From positions 124,001-188,000 of the forward strand of contig UEGQ01000001.1 of assembly GCA_900466005.1 (NCBI GenBank): a stretch of DNA of 64,000 bases, written 5' to 3'. Below are positions 1 through 7,498 of the stretch, one piece after another. The DNA is from Hyphomicrobiales bacterium (GTDB taxonomy: Bacteria; Pseudomonadota; Alphaproteobacteria; Rhizobiales; Rhizobiaceae). Every line of letters starts with the position of its first letter. Position 1 is the stretch's first letter. The notes beneath the pieces are model-generated. The model was not told the DNA's origin. It searched no databases and saw only the letters and a list, made by a program, of their open reading frames with translations. Both the position numbers and the translations under genes were made by a program.

Positions 1-1
1 C

Positions 2-379
2 ACCGGCAAGGGTCGCAAGACTCGAATCGTACCCCTGCTGCCGGTCGTCAGGGAGGCCGTCGAGAGCTACGTACGGCTTAGCCCCTACCATCTGGAGGCG
101 GACGGTCCGCTGTTCCGTGGCGTACGCGGTGGCAGGTTGCAGCCGGCGATCATCCAGCGGGAGATGCAGCGCCTGCGCTCCGCGCTCGGGCTGCCGGATT
201 CCGCCACACCCCATGCACTCCGCCACTCCTTTGCCACCCACCTCTTGAGCGGCGGCGGCGATCTGCGCACGATCCAGGAACTGCTGGGACATGCGAGCCT
301 CTCGACCACACAGGTCTACACCGCAGTCGATGCCGCGAGGCTCCTCGACGTCTATGAGAAGGCACATCCTCGCGCCTGA
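2..379 (+). CDS. xerC: Tyrosine recombinase XerC, C-terminal part (5' end outside window)
   Basis: This is the C-terminal catalytic part of a Xer-type tyrosine recombinase. The reading frame is open from base 2 and the gene begins before the window. The visible part carries the conserved [12 protein letters not shown] box, a second box [15 protein letters not shown] with the GH pair, and the nucleophilic tyrosine in VYT. XerC works with XerD at dif to resolve chromosome dimers. The stretch [13 protein letters not shown] before box II is typical of XerC, and I prefer XerC over XerD on that basis and on the rhizobial context near lpdA. Only about 125 residues are visible, so a phage-type integrase cannot be fully excluded. 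Confidence 0.8.
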   Translation, partial: TGKGRKTRIVPLLPVVREAVESYVRLSPYHLEADGPLFRGVRGGRLQPAIIQREMQRLRSALGLPDSATPHALRHSFATHLLSGGGDLRTIQELLGHASLSTTQVYTAVDAARLLDVYEKAHPRA

Positions 380-460
380 CTTTCCGCGTTAACCAATCGC
401 ATTAAAGAAACGTGAGGAGCAGTGGGCGTAGTCTACCGCGATCGCAACCGGAGCGCTTCG

Positions 461-1555
461 ATGTTGGCCAGCCTCTTCAACCGAAACGGATCGCATCATT
501 CCCTCGCGCGTATGGGTGATCTGGTCCTCTGGTTCTTGGCCACCCTCCATGTGGCGCTCGCCTTGTCGCTTCTCCTTGTCTTGACCTCCCTCTCCCCCGC
601 TCGCGCGGAAAGCGATAGCGAGTGCCCGGGTATCGATCTTCTTTCGGACTTGGAGCAGAAGGATTCCGGCGCCTACGAGGCAATTCTCCGGGAGGCGGCA
701 AAGACTCCGAACGGCAAGGGCATTTTCTGGAAAATAGAAAAGGATGGCCTCGCACCGTCCTATCTGCTCGGCACCATGCACGTGACCGATCCGCGCGTCC
801 TTAAGATGCCGAAAGGCGCACCCGAAGCCCTCGCCGCCTCTTCGACCATCATCGTCGAATCCGACGAGATCCTCGACGACAAGAAGGCGGCCGCGGCTCT
901 TCTGCTCCGGCCCGATCTCACGATGTTCACCGATGGCACGTCGATTACCGACCACCTCTCGGCCGAAGATGCGGCCCGTCTGGAGGCGGGACTACAGCAG
1001 CGCGGAATCCCGCTCGCGACAGTCCTGCGCATGAAGCCTTGGATCATCTCGAGCTTCGTCGCACTGCCCGGATGCGAGGTCGCACGCAAGGCAAAAGGCG
1101 CTTCCTTCCTCGACAAGCATATTGCCGAGGAGGCGGTAAAGGCCGGCAAACCCGTGGTCGGCCTCGAAACCTTTGCCGAGCAATTGGAGGCAGTATCTTC
1201 TCTGCCCGTCGACTTTCATCTCCAGGCCCTGATCGAAACGGTAGCCTTAGGCGACCGGATGAACGACGTCGTCGAGACGATGGTCAGGCTCTACACGACA
1301 GGCGAGATCGGCATGACTATGCCGATGCTGCAGAAGGTCGCCCCGGGCAAGACGGGTGACAGTGACAGCGGTTACGCAGCCTTCGAACGTCGAATCGTTC
1401 TCGACCGCAACAAGATCATGGCTGAGCGGGCGATGCCGCTCTTAGCAAAGGGTGGCGTCTTCATTGCGGTAGGCGCCCTGCACCTGCCGGGAGAGCAGGG
1501 GTTGATAGAGCTTCTGCGCAAGCAGGGTTATAGCCTAACGGCAGTCAACGGCTGA
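461..1555 (+). CDS. TraB/GumN family protein, probably secreted
   Basis: The protein has about 364 residues and belongs to the TraB/PrgY/GumN superfamily. An N-terminal LLGTMHVTDPRV segment and a C-terminal VGALHLPGEQGL segment carry the family's paired GxxH-type motifs, and IIVESDE supplies the conserved acidic patch. Some relatives are metal-dependent proteases; the bacterial role is unknown. I chose ATG 461 because GGAG lies seven bases upstream. The earlier GTG at 422 has its GAGGAG only two bases away. The start at 461 gives a basic N-terminus, a hydrophobic segment and an ARA-ES cleavage site, so export is likely. The 3' end overlaps the convergent DUF2867 gene by 11 bases. Confidence 0.75.
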   Translation: MLASLFNRNGSHHSLARMGDLVLWFLATLHVALALSLLLVLTSLSPARAESDSECPGIDLLSDLEQKDSGAYEAILREAAKTPNGKGIFWKIEKDGLAPSYLLGTMHVTDPRVLKMPKGAPEALAASSTIIVESDEILDDKKAAAALLLRPDLTMFTDGTSITDHLSAEDAARLEAGLQQRGIPLATVLRMKPWIISSFVALPGCEVARKAKGASFLDKHIAEEAVKAGKPVVGLETFAEQLEAVSSLPVDFHLQALIETVALGDRMNDVVETMVRLYTTGEIGMTMPMLQKVAPGKTGDSDSGYAAFERRIVLDRNKIMAERAMPLLAKGGVFIAVGALHLPGEQGLIELLRKQGYSLTAVNG

Positions 1556-2036
1556 CGACCGCCGGACCCGCAAGACGGCCAAGCGTGGTTCTCACAATCA
1601 GCCTGTGAAAAGGTGTAACCGCAAGAATGTAGAGTCGGCCGAACGTATTGTGCCTGTTGACCAGCGTCGTGACGGAGACCTTGCTGCCGGCCTTTCCAGC
1701 AGAAGCCACTTCAATCACGATGCGGAAATCCAGATGCCTGTCGTCGAAGCCCAGCACGACCTGATCGTCTCGCTCGCTGACGATCGCAAAGGCGCCGACA
1801 GAACCCGCATCCCCCGGATTCATCTCTGCAGCCTTCAAGCCAAACGGCGCGACAACACGATTGCGAATACCGAGCAGACGGCGCACCCAGACAGGCGGCT
1901 GACCAAGCGCCAGTTCGGCTGCACGAATTGCCGGCATCGCCCATTCCGGACTGATCACCGCATATCGATCGGCCCAGTCCGCCTCTATCAACGCGGGATG
2001 CGGAAGCGCCGGCTCTTCAGAAAAGACATAGGTCAC
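1545..2036 (-). CDS. DUF2867 family protein
   Basis: This 163-residue protein resembles the DUF2867 family found in rhizobia: a compact protein of about 150-170 residues with a VSERDDQVVLGFDDRHLDF core and a C-terminal VTPFHRLIVRTTLGRLA segment. No catalytic motif or signal peptide is visible and no function can be assigned. It is convergent with the TraB-like gene and shares its last 11 bases with it. The next gene upstream on the same strand (cytochrome b561) stops 44 bases before this start, so the two could be co-transcribed. Confidence 0.65.
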   Translation of the reverse strand: MTYVFSEEPALPHPALIEADWADRYAVISPEWAMPAIRAAELALGQPPVWVRRLLGIRNRVVAPFGLKAAEMNPGDAGSVGAFAIVSERDDQVVLGFDDRHLDFRIVIEVASAGKAGSKVSVTTLVNRHNTFGRLYILAVTPFHRLIVRTTLGRLAGPAVVSR

Positions 2037-2080
2037 GGCGCTTCCTGTTCTTGTCTGGCGCTATGGCTGAACTGCGGCGT

Positions 2081-2584
2081 TCAGCCTCTGATCATCCGCT
2101 GTGCGACGGGCGTCTTCCAGAAGAACTGGTGAACGAGAATCGCACCAACGTGGAGGACGATCAGCACCCACATCAACAGTTTCAGCGGGCCTGCGTGGAG
2201 AGAACCAGCCGTCTCCACTTTGAAGTAGTAGGCGGCAATGCCGGCGACCGGCAGCGCGAAGAACAGCAGATAGAACGTCGCGTGAGTGACTTTCCAAGCC
2301 ATCTGCGCCAGCGGCGGCTCGTCGGCGGGGGCCGCCGGCGCACCTTGGGTGAAGCGCAGGATCAGTCGGATGACCGCGAGACAGAGCACTGCAATGCCGA
2401 CATAGGCATGGATGTTGGCCGACGCGATCATGTCGGGCGTTACAGCCTGACCTTCCTCGGCGGCTTCTGTGAATTCCTCCATGCCTTCGGTGAACAGGAG
2501 GTTGAACAGGATCAAGGCGGCCATGATCCAGTGGATCATCCGCTGGGATAGGGAGTAGGAAATTACGGGGGAGGACGTCATCAT
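2081..2584 (-). CDS. Cytochrome b561
   Basis: A four-helix diheme b-type cytochrome of the inner membrane, 167 residues. Histidines suitable as heme ligands lie in each helix region: RMIHWIMAALILFN (helix 1), ANIHAYVGIAVLCL (helix 2), VTHATFYLLFFALP (helix 3) and VLIVLHVGAILVHQFFWK (helix 4). The family moves electrons between quinones and periplasmic acceptors, and some members are superoxide:ubiquinone oxidoreductases. I chose the first of two adjacent ATGs (2584), preceded by AAAAGGCAAG. A longer frame reaching back over the lpdA terminator is unlikely to be translated. The lpdA terminator overlaps its upstream region, so it should have its own promoter. Confidence 0.85.
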   Translation of the reverse strand: MMTSSPVISYSLSQRMIHWIMAALILFNLLFTEGMEEFTEAAEEGQAVTPDMIASANIHAYVGIAVLCLAVIRLILRFTQGAPAAPADEPPLAQMAWKVTHATFYLLFFALPVAGIAAYYFKVETAGSLHAGPLKLLMWVLIVLHVGAILVHQFFWKTPVAQRMIRG

Positions 2585-2625
2585 CTTGCCTTTTGTCAAA
2601 AGTTTCAGGGCAATTACGTCCAGAT

Positions 2626-2660
2626 GATAAAAGCCGCGGCCCGTTTGGCAAGCCGCGGCT
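2626..2660 (-). terminator. Rho-independent terminator of lpdA
   Basis: On the minus strand the sequence folds as AGCCGCGGC, a loop of about 11 bases, GCCGCGGCT, followed by TTTTATC. It lies 34 bases after the lpdA stop codon, and the run of T is on the right strand for lpdA transcription. Confidence 0.75.
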
Positions 2661-2693
2661 CTAGCATGAAGAAGATTTAATCCGGCACGCCTG

Positions 2694-4100
2694 TCACATG
2701 TGGATCGGCTTGAAGAAGGTAGCGAGCGCTGCCTCCTTAACCGCTTCCGACATCGTCGGATGCGCATGGCAAGTCCGGCCGAGATCCTCCGACGAACCGC
2801 CGAACTCCATCAGAACAGCCGCCTCGTGGATCATCTCGCCGGCGCCGAAGCCCACGATGTGGACACCGAGTACTCGGTCGGTTTGCTTGTCCGCGAGAAC
2901 CTTGACGAAGCCGTCGGTGGCAAGCATCGCGCGGGCGCGGCCGTTGGCGCTGAAGGGGAACTTGCCGACCTTGTAGGCGACACCGGCGGCCTTCAGTTCC
3001 TCCTCGGCCTTTCCGACGGAGGCGACTTCCGGGTGCGTGTAGACGACGCCGGGGATGATGTCATAGTTCACGTGGCCGTGCTGGCCGGCAAGGATTTCCG
3101 CCAGCGCCACACCCTCGTCCTCGGCCTTGTGGGCAAGCATCGGACCACGGACGACGTCGCCGATCGCATAGATGCCCGCGACATTGGTGCGGAAGTGACC
3201 GTCGATCTCCACACGTCCGCGATTGTCGAGCACAACGCCGGCCTCTTCCAATCCGAGACCCGTCGTGTACGGCTTGCGACCGGTGGCGACCAGCACAATG
3301 TCGGCTTCGAGCGTCTGAGCCTCGCCACCCTTGACGGGCTCGAAGGTGACCTTTGCGCCCTTGTCCGCCTTCTCGACGCCCGTGACCTTGGCGCCGAGAT
3401 TGAACTCCATGCCCTGCTTGGCAAGCATGCGCTGGAACTGCTTCGACACTTCGCCGTCCATACCGCCGAGGATGCTGTCGAGATACTCGACCACGGTGAC
3501 CTTGGCGCCGAGACGCGACCAGACTGAACCGAGTTCGAGCCCGATCACGCCGCCACCGACGACGATCATCTTGGCGGGCACCTTGTCGAGGGCGATGCCA
3601 CCCGTGGAGGAAACGATCACCTTCTCGTCGATGTCGACCTGAACACCCGGAATGCCGGCGACCTCGGATCCGGTCGCAATGATGATGTTCTTGGTCTCGA
3701 GAACCTGCGTCTCACCCTTGTCATTGGTGATTTCGACCTTGCCGGCCGCGAGAATCTTGCCCGTACCCTGGATTCCGTCGATCTTGTTCTTCTTGAAGAG
3801 GAACGAGACGCCCTCGACATTCGACCTCACGGTCGCATCCTTGTGAGCCATCATCTTTGCAAGGTTGAGCTTGGGAGCTGCAAGCTCGACGCCGAGCGCG
3901 TCCATGCCATGAGCGGCGTGGTGATACATTTCCGACGCGTGCAGAAGCGCTTTTGACGGAATGCAGCCGACGTTCAGGCACGTACCGCCGTAGGTCGCGC
4001 GCTTCTCGACGACGGCGACCTTCAGGCCCAGCTGTGCCGCCTTGACCGCGCACACGTAACCGCCGGGGCCGGATCCGATAATGATGACATCATAAGACAT
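2694..4100 (-). CDS. lpdA: Dihydrolipoamide dehydrogenase (E3 of 2-oxoglutarate dehydrogenase)
   Basis: This FAD-dependent enzyme (468 residues) re-oxidises the dihydrolipoyl groups of SucB using NAD+. The N-terminal Rossmann motif is [21 protein letters not shown], and the redox-active disulfide lies in [17 protein letters not shown] near residue 45. The central NAD-binding motif is [15 protein letters not shown], the second FAD motif is YAIGDVVRG, and the C-terminal catalytic dyad is in HAHPTMSEA. The length is typical. GGAAGCAGTC precedes the ATG. It follows the SDR gene by 24 bases and ends in a strong terminator. Its place near sucAB suggests it serves the 2-oxoglutarate complex; rhizobia usually carry other lpd paralogues for pyruvate and branched-chain complexes. 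Confidence 0.96.
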   Translation of the reverse strand: MSYDVIIIGSGPGGYVCAVKAAQLGLKVAVVEKRATYGGTCLNVGCIPSKALLHASEMYHHAAHGMDALGVELAAPKLNLAKMMAHKDATVRSNVEGVSFLFKKNKIDGIQGTGKILAAGKVEITNDKGETQVLETKNIIIATGSEVAGIPGVQVDIDEKVIVSSTGGIALDKVPAKMIVVGGGVIGLELGSVWSRLGAKVTVVEYLDSILGGMDGEVSKQFQRMLAKQGMEFNLGAKVTGVEKADKGAKVTFEPVKGGEAQTLEADIVLVATGRKPYTTGLGLEEAGVVLDNRGRVEIDGHFRTNVAGIYAIGDVVRGPMLAHKAEDEGVALAEILAGQHGHVNYDIIPGVVYTHPEVASVGKAEEELKAAGVAYKVGKFPFSANGRARAMLATDGFVKVLADKQTDRVLGVHIVGFGAGEMIHEAAVLMEFGGSSEDLGRTCHAHPTMSEAVKEAALATFFKPIHM

Positions 4101-4124
4101 GACTGCTTCCTTCGTATTCGGCGA

Positions 4125-4877
4125 CTATCGTCCGCCGCTGACATTCAAGATTGAGCCAGTCACATAAGATGCCTGGCTGGAGAGGAGATAAAGGATCGCA
4201 TCGGCGACCTCGTCCGGTTTGCCGGGGCGCTGCATGGGAATCGTCGATGCAAGTGCACTTGCCCGATCCGGAATGCCCCCGGATGCATGGATATCGGTGT
4301 CGATGATGCCCGGCCGGACGGCGTTGACGCGTATACCTTCGTCGGCCACTTCGCGAGCGAGGCCGACGGTGAAGGTGTCGATGGCACCTTTCGATGCGGC
4401 ATAATCAACATACTGACCCGCACTACCGAGAACCGCCGCCATCGATGAGACGTTGACGATGGCACCGCCTCGTCCGCCATTGTTCGTGGACATGCGCTTC
4501 ACCGCCTCGGCGGCGCAACGAATCTTGCCGATCACGTTGATGGCGAACATGCGCTCGAGCCTCTCACGGCTGAAATATTCGACGCGGGCGGACACGTCGA
4601 CGATACCGGCATTGTTGACCAGTCCGTCGAGGCGGCCAAAGCGTGCATCAAGTTTCGCGTAAATCGCCGCAATGCCGCCTTCAGTGCCGGTATCGCCCTG
4701 GACGACATCGGCAACGCCGCCTACGGCCGCAATCTCGGCAGCAAGTGCCGTCGCGGCGCCCTCCTGCGAGACGTAGTTGATCAACACCTGCCAGCCGAGC
4801 CCGGCAGCTTTGCGCGCCACGGCCGCTCCGATGCCGCGGCTCGCACCCGTGATCAGAAGAACCGGTCCGTCACTCAT
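4125..4877 (-). CDS. Short-chain dehydrogenase/reductase
   Basis: A classical SDR of 250 residues. It has the cofactor motif TGASRGIGAAVARKA near residue 11, NNAG in GLVNNAGIVD, and the active-site YAASKG with upstream serine in NVSSMAAVLG. It ends with YVTGSILNVSGGR, the usual C-terminal pattern of sugar- and acyl-type reductases such as FabG relatives. The substrate is unknown. I chose ATG 4877 because it overlaps the upstream stop as ATGA and has GGAAGG nine bases before it. It sits between a secreted protein gene and lpdA and is probably translationally coupled to the former. Confidence 0.85.
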   Translation of the reverse strand: MSDGPVLLITGASRGIGAAVARKAAGLGWQVLINYVSQEGAATALAAEIAAVGGVADVVQGDTGTEGGIAAIYAKLDARFGRLDGLVNNAGIVDVSARVEYFSRERLERMFAINVIGKIRCAAEAVKRMSTNNGGRGGAIVNVSSMAAVLGSAGQYVDYAASKGAIDTFTVGLAREVADEGIRVNAVRPGIIDTDIHASGGIPDRASALASTIPMQRPGKPDEVADAILYLLSSQASYVTGSILNVSGGR

Positions 4878-5368
4878 TGGTCGCATCCTTCCAGGGAGAA
4901 AACATCCCATGGTGTCGTGTCGGTAGACTTGCCCGCGGATGACGCCGCCCATGCCGGCCCGAAACCGGGCAATACGATCACCGATGCCGCTGCCTCTCCT
5001 TCGGACGGCAGCAGGCCGATGCCGCCTTTCCCTCCGTCGCCCGCATAAATAATGCCGCGCCAGACGGTGCATGCGGCAATATCGGCGCCCGTAACGTCTC
5101 CTTCAGGGCAGTTGTTGAGGACCATGGCAACCGGCCGTTCGATTTCGGGATCGTACATCACGTGCCCGTCGAAGTGCTTGCCGCCGAGGATCAGGGCGAA
5201 GCGATGACTGAGCGGCGAATTCTCCCCGTCCGTGCGTGCAAACCGCAACTCGGCGCGCGCCTCCGGTTCGACGTAGATCGCCTTCTCGATCGGACATTCG
5301 GCAGCCACGAGCGACCGCACTCCCAACAGGGAGAAGACGACGATTGCGACAAACCTCACGCCCGGCAT
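4874..5368 (-). CDS. Secreted hypothetical protein
   Basis: A protein of about 164 residues with an N-terminal signal peptide (MPGVRFVAIVVFSLLGVRSLVAA, probable cleavage before ECPIEKA). Four cysteines remain in the mature part (ECPI, NNCPEG, AACTVW, EGCDQ), which could form two disulfides in the periplasm. I do not recognise the family. The start at 5368 lies one base from the stop of the upstream LysE gene, and the stop overlaps the SDR start as ATGA. The three genes therefore look like one tightly packed transcription unit. A longer frame starting at 5392 would run into the exporter gene and spoil the signal peptide. Confidence 0.6.
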   Translation of the reverse strand: MPGVRFVAIVVFSLLGVRSLVAAECPIEKAIYVEPEARAELRFARTDGENSPLSHRFALILGGKHFDGHVMYDPEIERPVAMVLNNCPEGDVTGADIAACTVWRGIIYAGDGGKGGIGLLPSEGEAAASVIVLPGFGPAWAASSAGKSTDTTPWDVFSLEGCDQ

Positions 5369-5369
5369 C

Positions 5370-6014
5370 TCAGCTCGCCTTTGCTGCCGCAAGCTTCAGC
5401 CCGAAGGCGATGAAGACGAGGCCGGAGGCCCTATTGATCCACTTGCTCGCCCGGGAAAATGCCGCGCGCATCCGCGGTGTGGTCATGAAGAAGGAGACGC
5501 CGACGAACCAGGCGATCAGGCAGGCTGCCATGACAAAGCCGTAGCCGAACTTCGCCAGCCCCGGCGTCTCGTGGCTGACGACCGCCGAGAAGATCGAAAG
5601 AAAGAAGAAAACGGCCTTCGGATTGAGCGCGTTCGCCATGAAGCCGAGGCCGAACGCCTTGATCCCCGACTGTCGCCTTTCGGCGTCCGCCTCCGTCACC
5701 TCCGCAGGACCGACACTCGCCTCACCGGCGCGCAGGGCCTGTACGCCGATGTAGAGGAGGTAGACGACACCACACCACTTGATGACGTTGAAGAGCAGAA
5801 TGGACTTGGAAATGATCAGACCGAGGCCGAGGATTGTATAAGTGACGTGGAACATCAGCGATACGCCGATGCCGAAGCTGGTGATGATTGCGGCCCGCCG
5901 GCCATGCACCAGCGACTGGCGGATGACCATGGCGAGGTCAGCACCCGGAGAAACGATAGCGAAGGAGAAGATCGCCATCAGCGAGAGGAGCTCTAGAACG
6001 TAGTGCTGCATCAT
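5370..6014 (-). CDS. LysE/RhtB family amino-acid exporter
   Basis: An inner-membrane exporter of 214 residues with about six hydrophobic segments. The family signature near the N-terminus, SFAIVSPGADLAMVIRQSL, corresponds to the PGPxxL motif region. LNPKAVFFFLSIFS in the middle matches the conserved NPK element of LysE/RhtB proteins. Members export lysine, homoserine, threonine or related compounds; the substrate cannot be told from sequence. I chose the first of two adjacent ATGs (6014), with GGAG nine bases upstream. It is the first gene of the exporter-secreted protein-SDR unit inserted between sucB and lpdA. Confidence 0.85.
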   Translation of the reverse strand: MMQHYVLELLSLMAIFSFAIVSPGADLAMVIRQSLVHGRRAAIITSFGIGVSLMFHVTYTILGLGLIISKSILLFNVIKWCGVVYLLYIGVQALRAGEASVGPAEVTEADAERRQSGIKAFGLGFMANALNPKAVFFFLSIFSAVVSHETPGLAKFGYGFVMAACLIAWFVGVSFFMTTPRMRAAFSRASKWINRASGLVFIAFGLKLAAAKAS

Positions 6015-6192
6015 CAAAAGGAACTCCGCATCTGAAGACGTCGCTGCGACTCTAGCAACAAGCGATCCGCTGCGACACCCCGGCAGAAGGCCGTTGCGCG
6101 CTCCGACGAGCCCGCTGCAACACAAGACCGTGAAATTGAGCGCCGCCCTGTCGACTGAATGGCAGGTTGGCACGCCCTCCCACGGAGACATC

Positions 6193-6211
6193 GGAGCGCC
6201 GGAGGCGCCCC
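6193..6211 (-). terminator. GC-rich hairpin after sucB
   Basis: An eight-pair stem (GGGGCGCC / GGCGCTCC with one G-U pair, loop TCC on the minus strand) starts 11 bases after the sucB stop. No T-run follows, so it may be a processing or stability hairpin rather than a full terminator. Confidence 0.4.
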
Positions 6212-6221
6212 ATCGCTGTCC

Positions 6222-7436
6222 TTAAAGATCGAGAACGAGACGCTCCGGATCTTCCAGGCTTTCCTTGACGCGGACGAGGAAGGTCACGGCTTCCTTGCCG
6301 TCGACGATACGGTGGTCATAGGAAAGCGCCAGATACATCATCGGGCGGATGACGACCTGACCGCCGATGGCGACCGGACGTTCCTGGATCTTGTGCATGC
6401 CGAGGATGCCCGACTGCGGCGCATTCAGGATCGGCGAGGACATCAGCGAGCCGTAGACGCCACCGTTCGAGATGGTGAACGTACCGCCCTGCATGTCGGC
6501 CATCGAGAGCGCGCCGTCGCGCGCGGCCTTGCCGAGACGCCCGATTTCCTTCTCGATCTCGGCGATCGACATCTGATCCGCATCGCGTACAACCGGAACG
6601 ACGAGGCCCTTGTCGGTGCCGACGGCGACGCCGACATGACAGTAGTTCTTGTAGATGATGTCGGTACCGTCGATTTCGGCGTTGACCGCCGGCAGTTCCT
6701 TGAGCGCATGCGTGACGGCCTTGGTAAAGAAGCCCATGAAGCCGAGCTTCACGCCATGCTTCTTCTCGAAGATGTCCTTGTAGCGGTTGCGCAGGTCCAT
6801 GACCGCCTTCATGTCCACCTCGTTGTAGGTGGTAAGCATTGCGGCGGTATTCTGGGCGTCCTTCAGGCGCTTGGCGATCGTCTGGCGCAGGCGGGTCATC
6901 TTCACACGCTCTTCACGAGAAGCATCGTCGACCGAAGAAGCCGGGCGCGGAGCAGCCGGTGCGGCAGCCGGAGCCGGGGCAGCGGGGCCCTTGGCGATTG
7001 CGGCGAGAACGTCGCCCTTCAGCACTTGGCCACGCTTGCCGGAGCCTTCGACGTCCGAGGTCGAGATGTTGCTGTCGGCAGCGAGCTTGGCAGCGGCCGG
7101 GGCAGCCGGCATGGCCGAGGGAGCAGCCGGAGCAGCGGCGGCAGCAGGGGCAGGAGTCGCGGCAGGTGCGGGAGCAGCAGCGCCTGCAGCGCCGGCGGCA
7201 CCTTCGGCGATCTGACCGAGAAGGGCGCCGAGACCAACGGTCTCGCCGTTCGCAGCGACGATCTCCGTGAGGACGCCCGAGGCCGGAGCCGGGACTTCGA
7301 CGGTCACCTTGTCCGTTTCGAGTTCGACGAGAGGCTCGTCGGCCTTCACGGTATCGCCAACCTTCTTGAACCAGGTGCCGACCGTGGCTTCACTGACGGA
7401 TTCGCCCAGGGTGGGGACGCGGATTTCTGTGGCCAT
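6222..7436 (-). CDS. sucB: Dihydrolipoyllysine succinyltransferase, E2 of 2-oxoglutarate dehydrogenase
   Basis: The core subunit (404 residues) of the 2-oxoglutarate dehydrogenase complex transfers succinyl groups to CoA. It has one N-terminal lipoyl domain with the modified lysine in [13 protein letters not shown] (about residue 43). An Ala/Pro-rich linker follows (about 85-140), then a peripheral subunit-binding domain including [17 protein letters not shown]. The C-terminal catalytic domain ends with [16 protein letters not shown], carrying the catalytic His and Asp. The Ala/Pro linker is unusually GC-rich but normal for E2 proteins. It follows sucA after 62 bases in the mdh-sucCDAB block. 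Confidence 0.97.
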   Translation of the reverse strand: MATEIRVPTLGESVSEATVGTWFKKVGDTVKADEPLVELETDKVTVEVPAPASGVLTEIVAANGETVGLGALLGQIAEGAAGAAGAAAPAPAATPAPAAAAAPAAPSAMPAAPAAAKLAADSNISTSDVEGSGKRGQVLKGDVLAAIAKGPAAPAPAAAPAAPRPASSVDDASREERVKMTRLRQTIAKRLKDAQNTAAMLTTYNEVDMKAVMDLRNRYKDIFEKKHGVKLGFMGFFTKAVTHALKELPAVNAEIDGTDIIYKNYCHVGVAVGTDKGLVVPVVRDADQMSIAEIEKEIGRLGKAARDGALSMADMQGGTFTISNGGVYGSLMSSPILNAPQSGILGMHKIQERPVAIGGQVVIRPMMYLALSYDHRIVDGKEAVTFLVRVKESLEDPERLVLDL

Positions 7437-7498
7437 GATTTAATTCCGTTGATCAGTTATCGGTTTCTGTCGAATGGGTCGGTTGTGCGAGGGGAGCG

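Noticed and set aside
389..405. Possible CtrA site upstream of the TraB-like gene
   Set aside because: The two TTAA blocks are nine bases apart, not seven.
422..460. GTG start for the TraB-like gene
   Set aside because: Its GAGGAG lies only two bases away, while ATG 461 has GGAG at the best spacing and still keeps the signal peptide.
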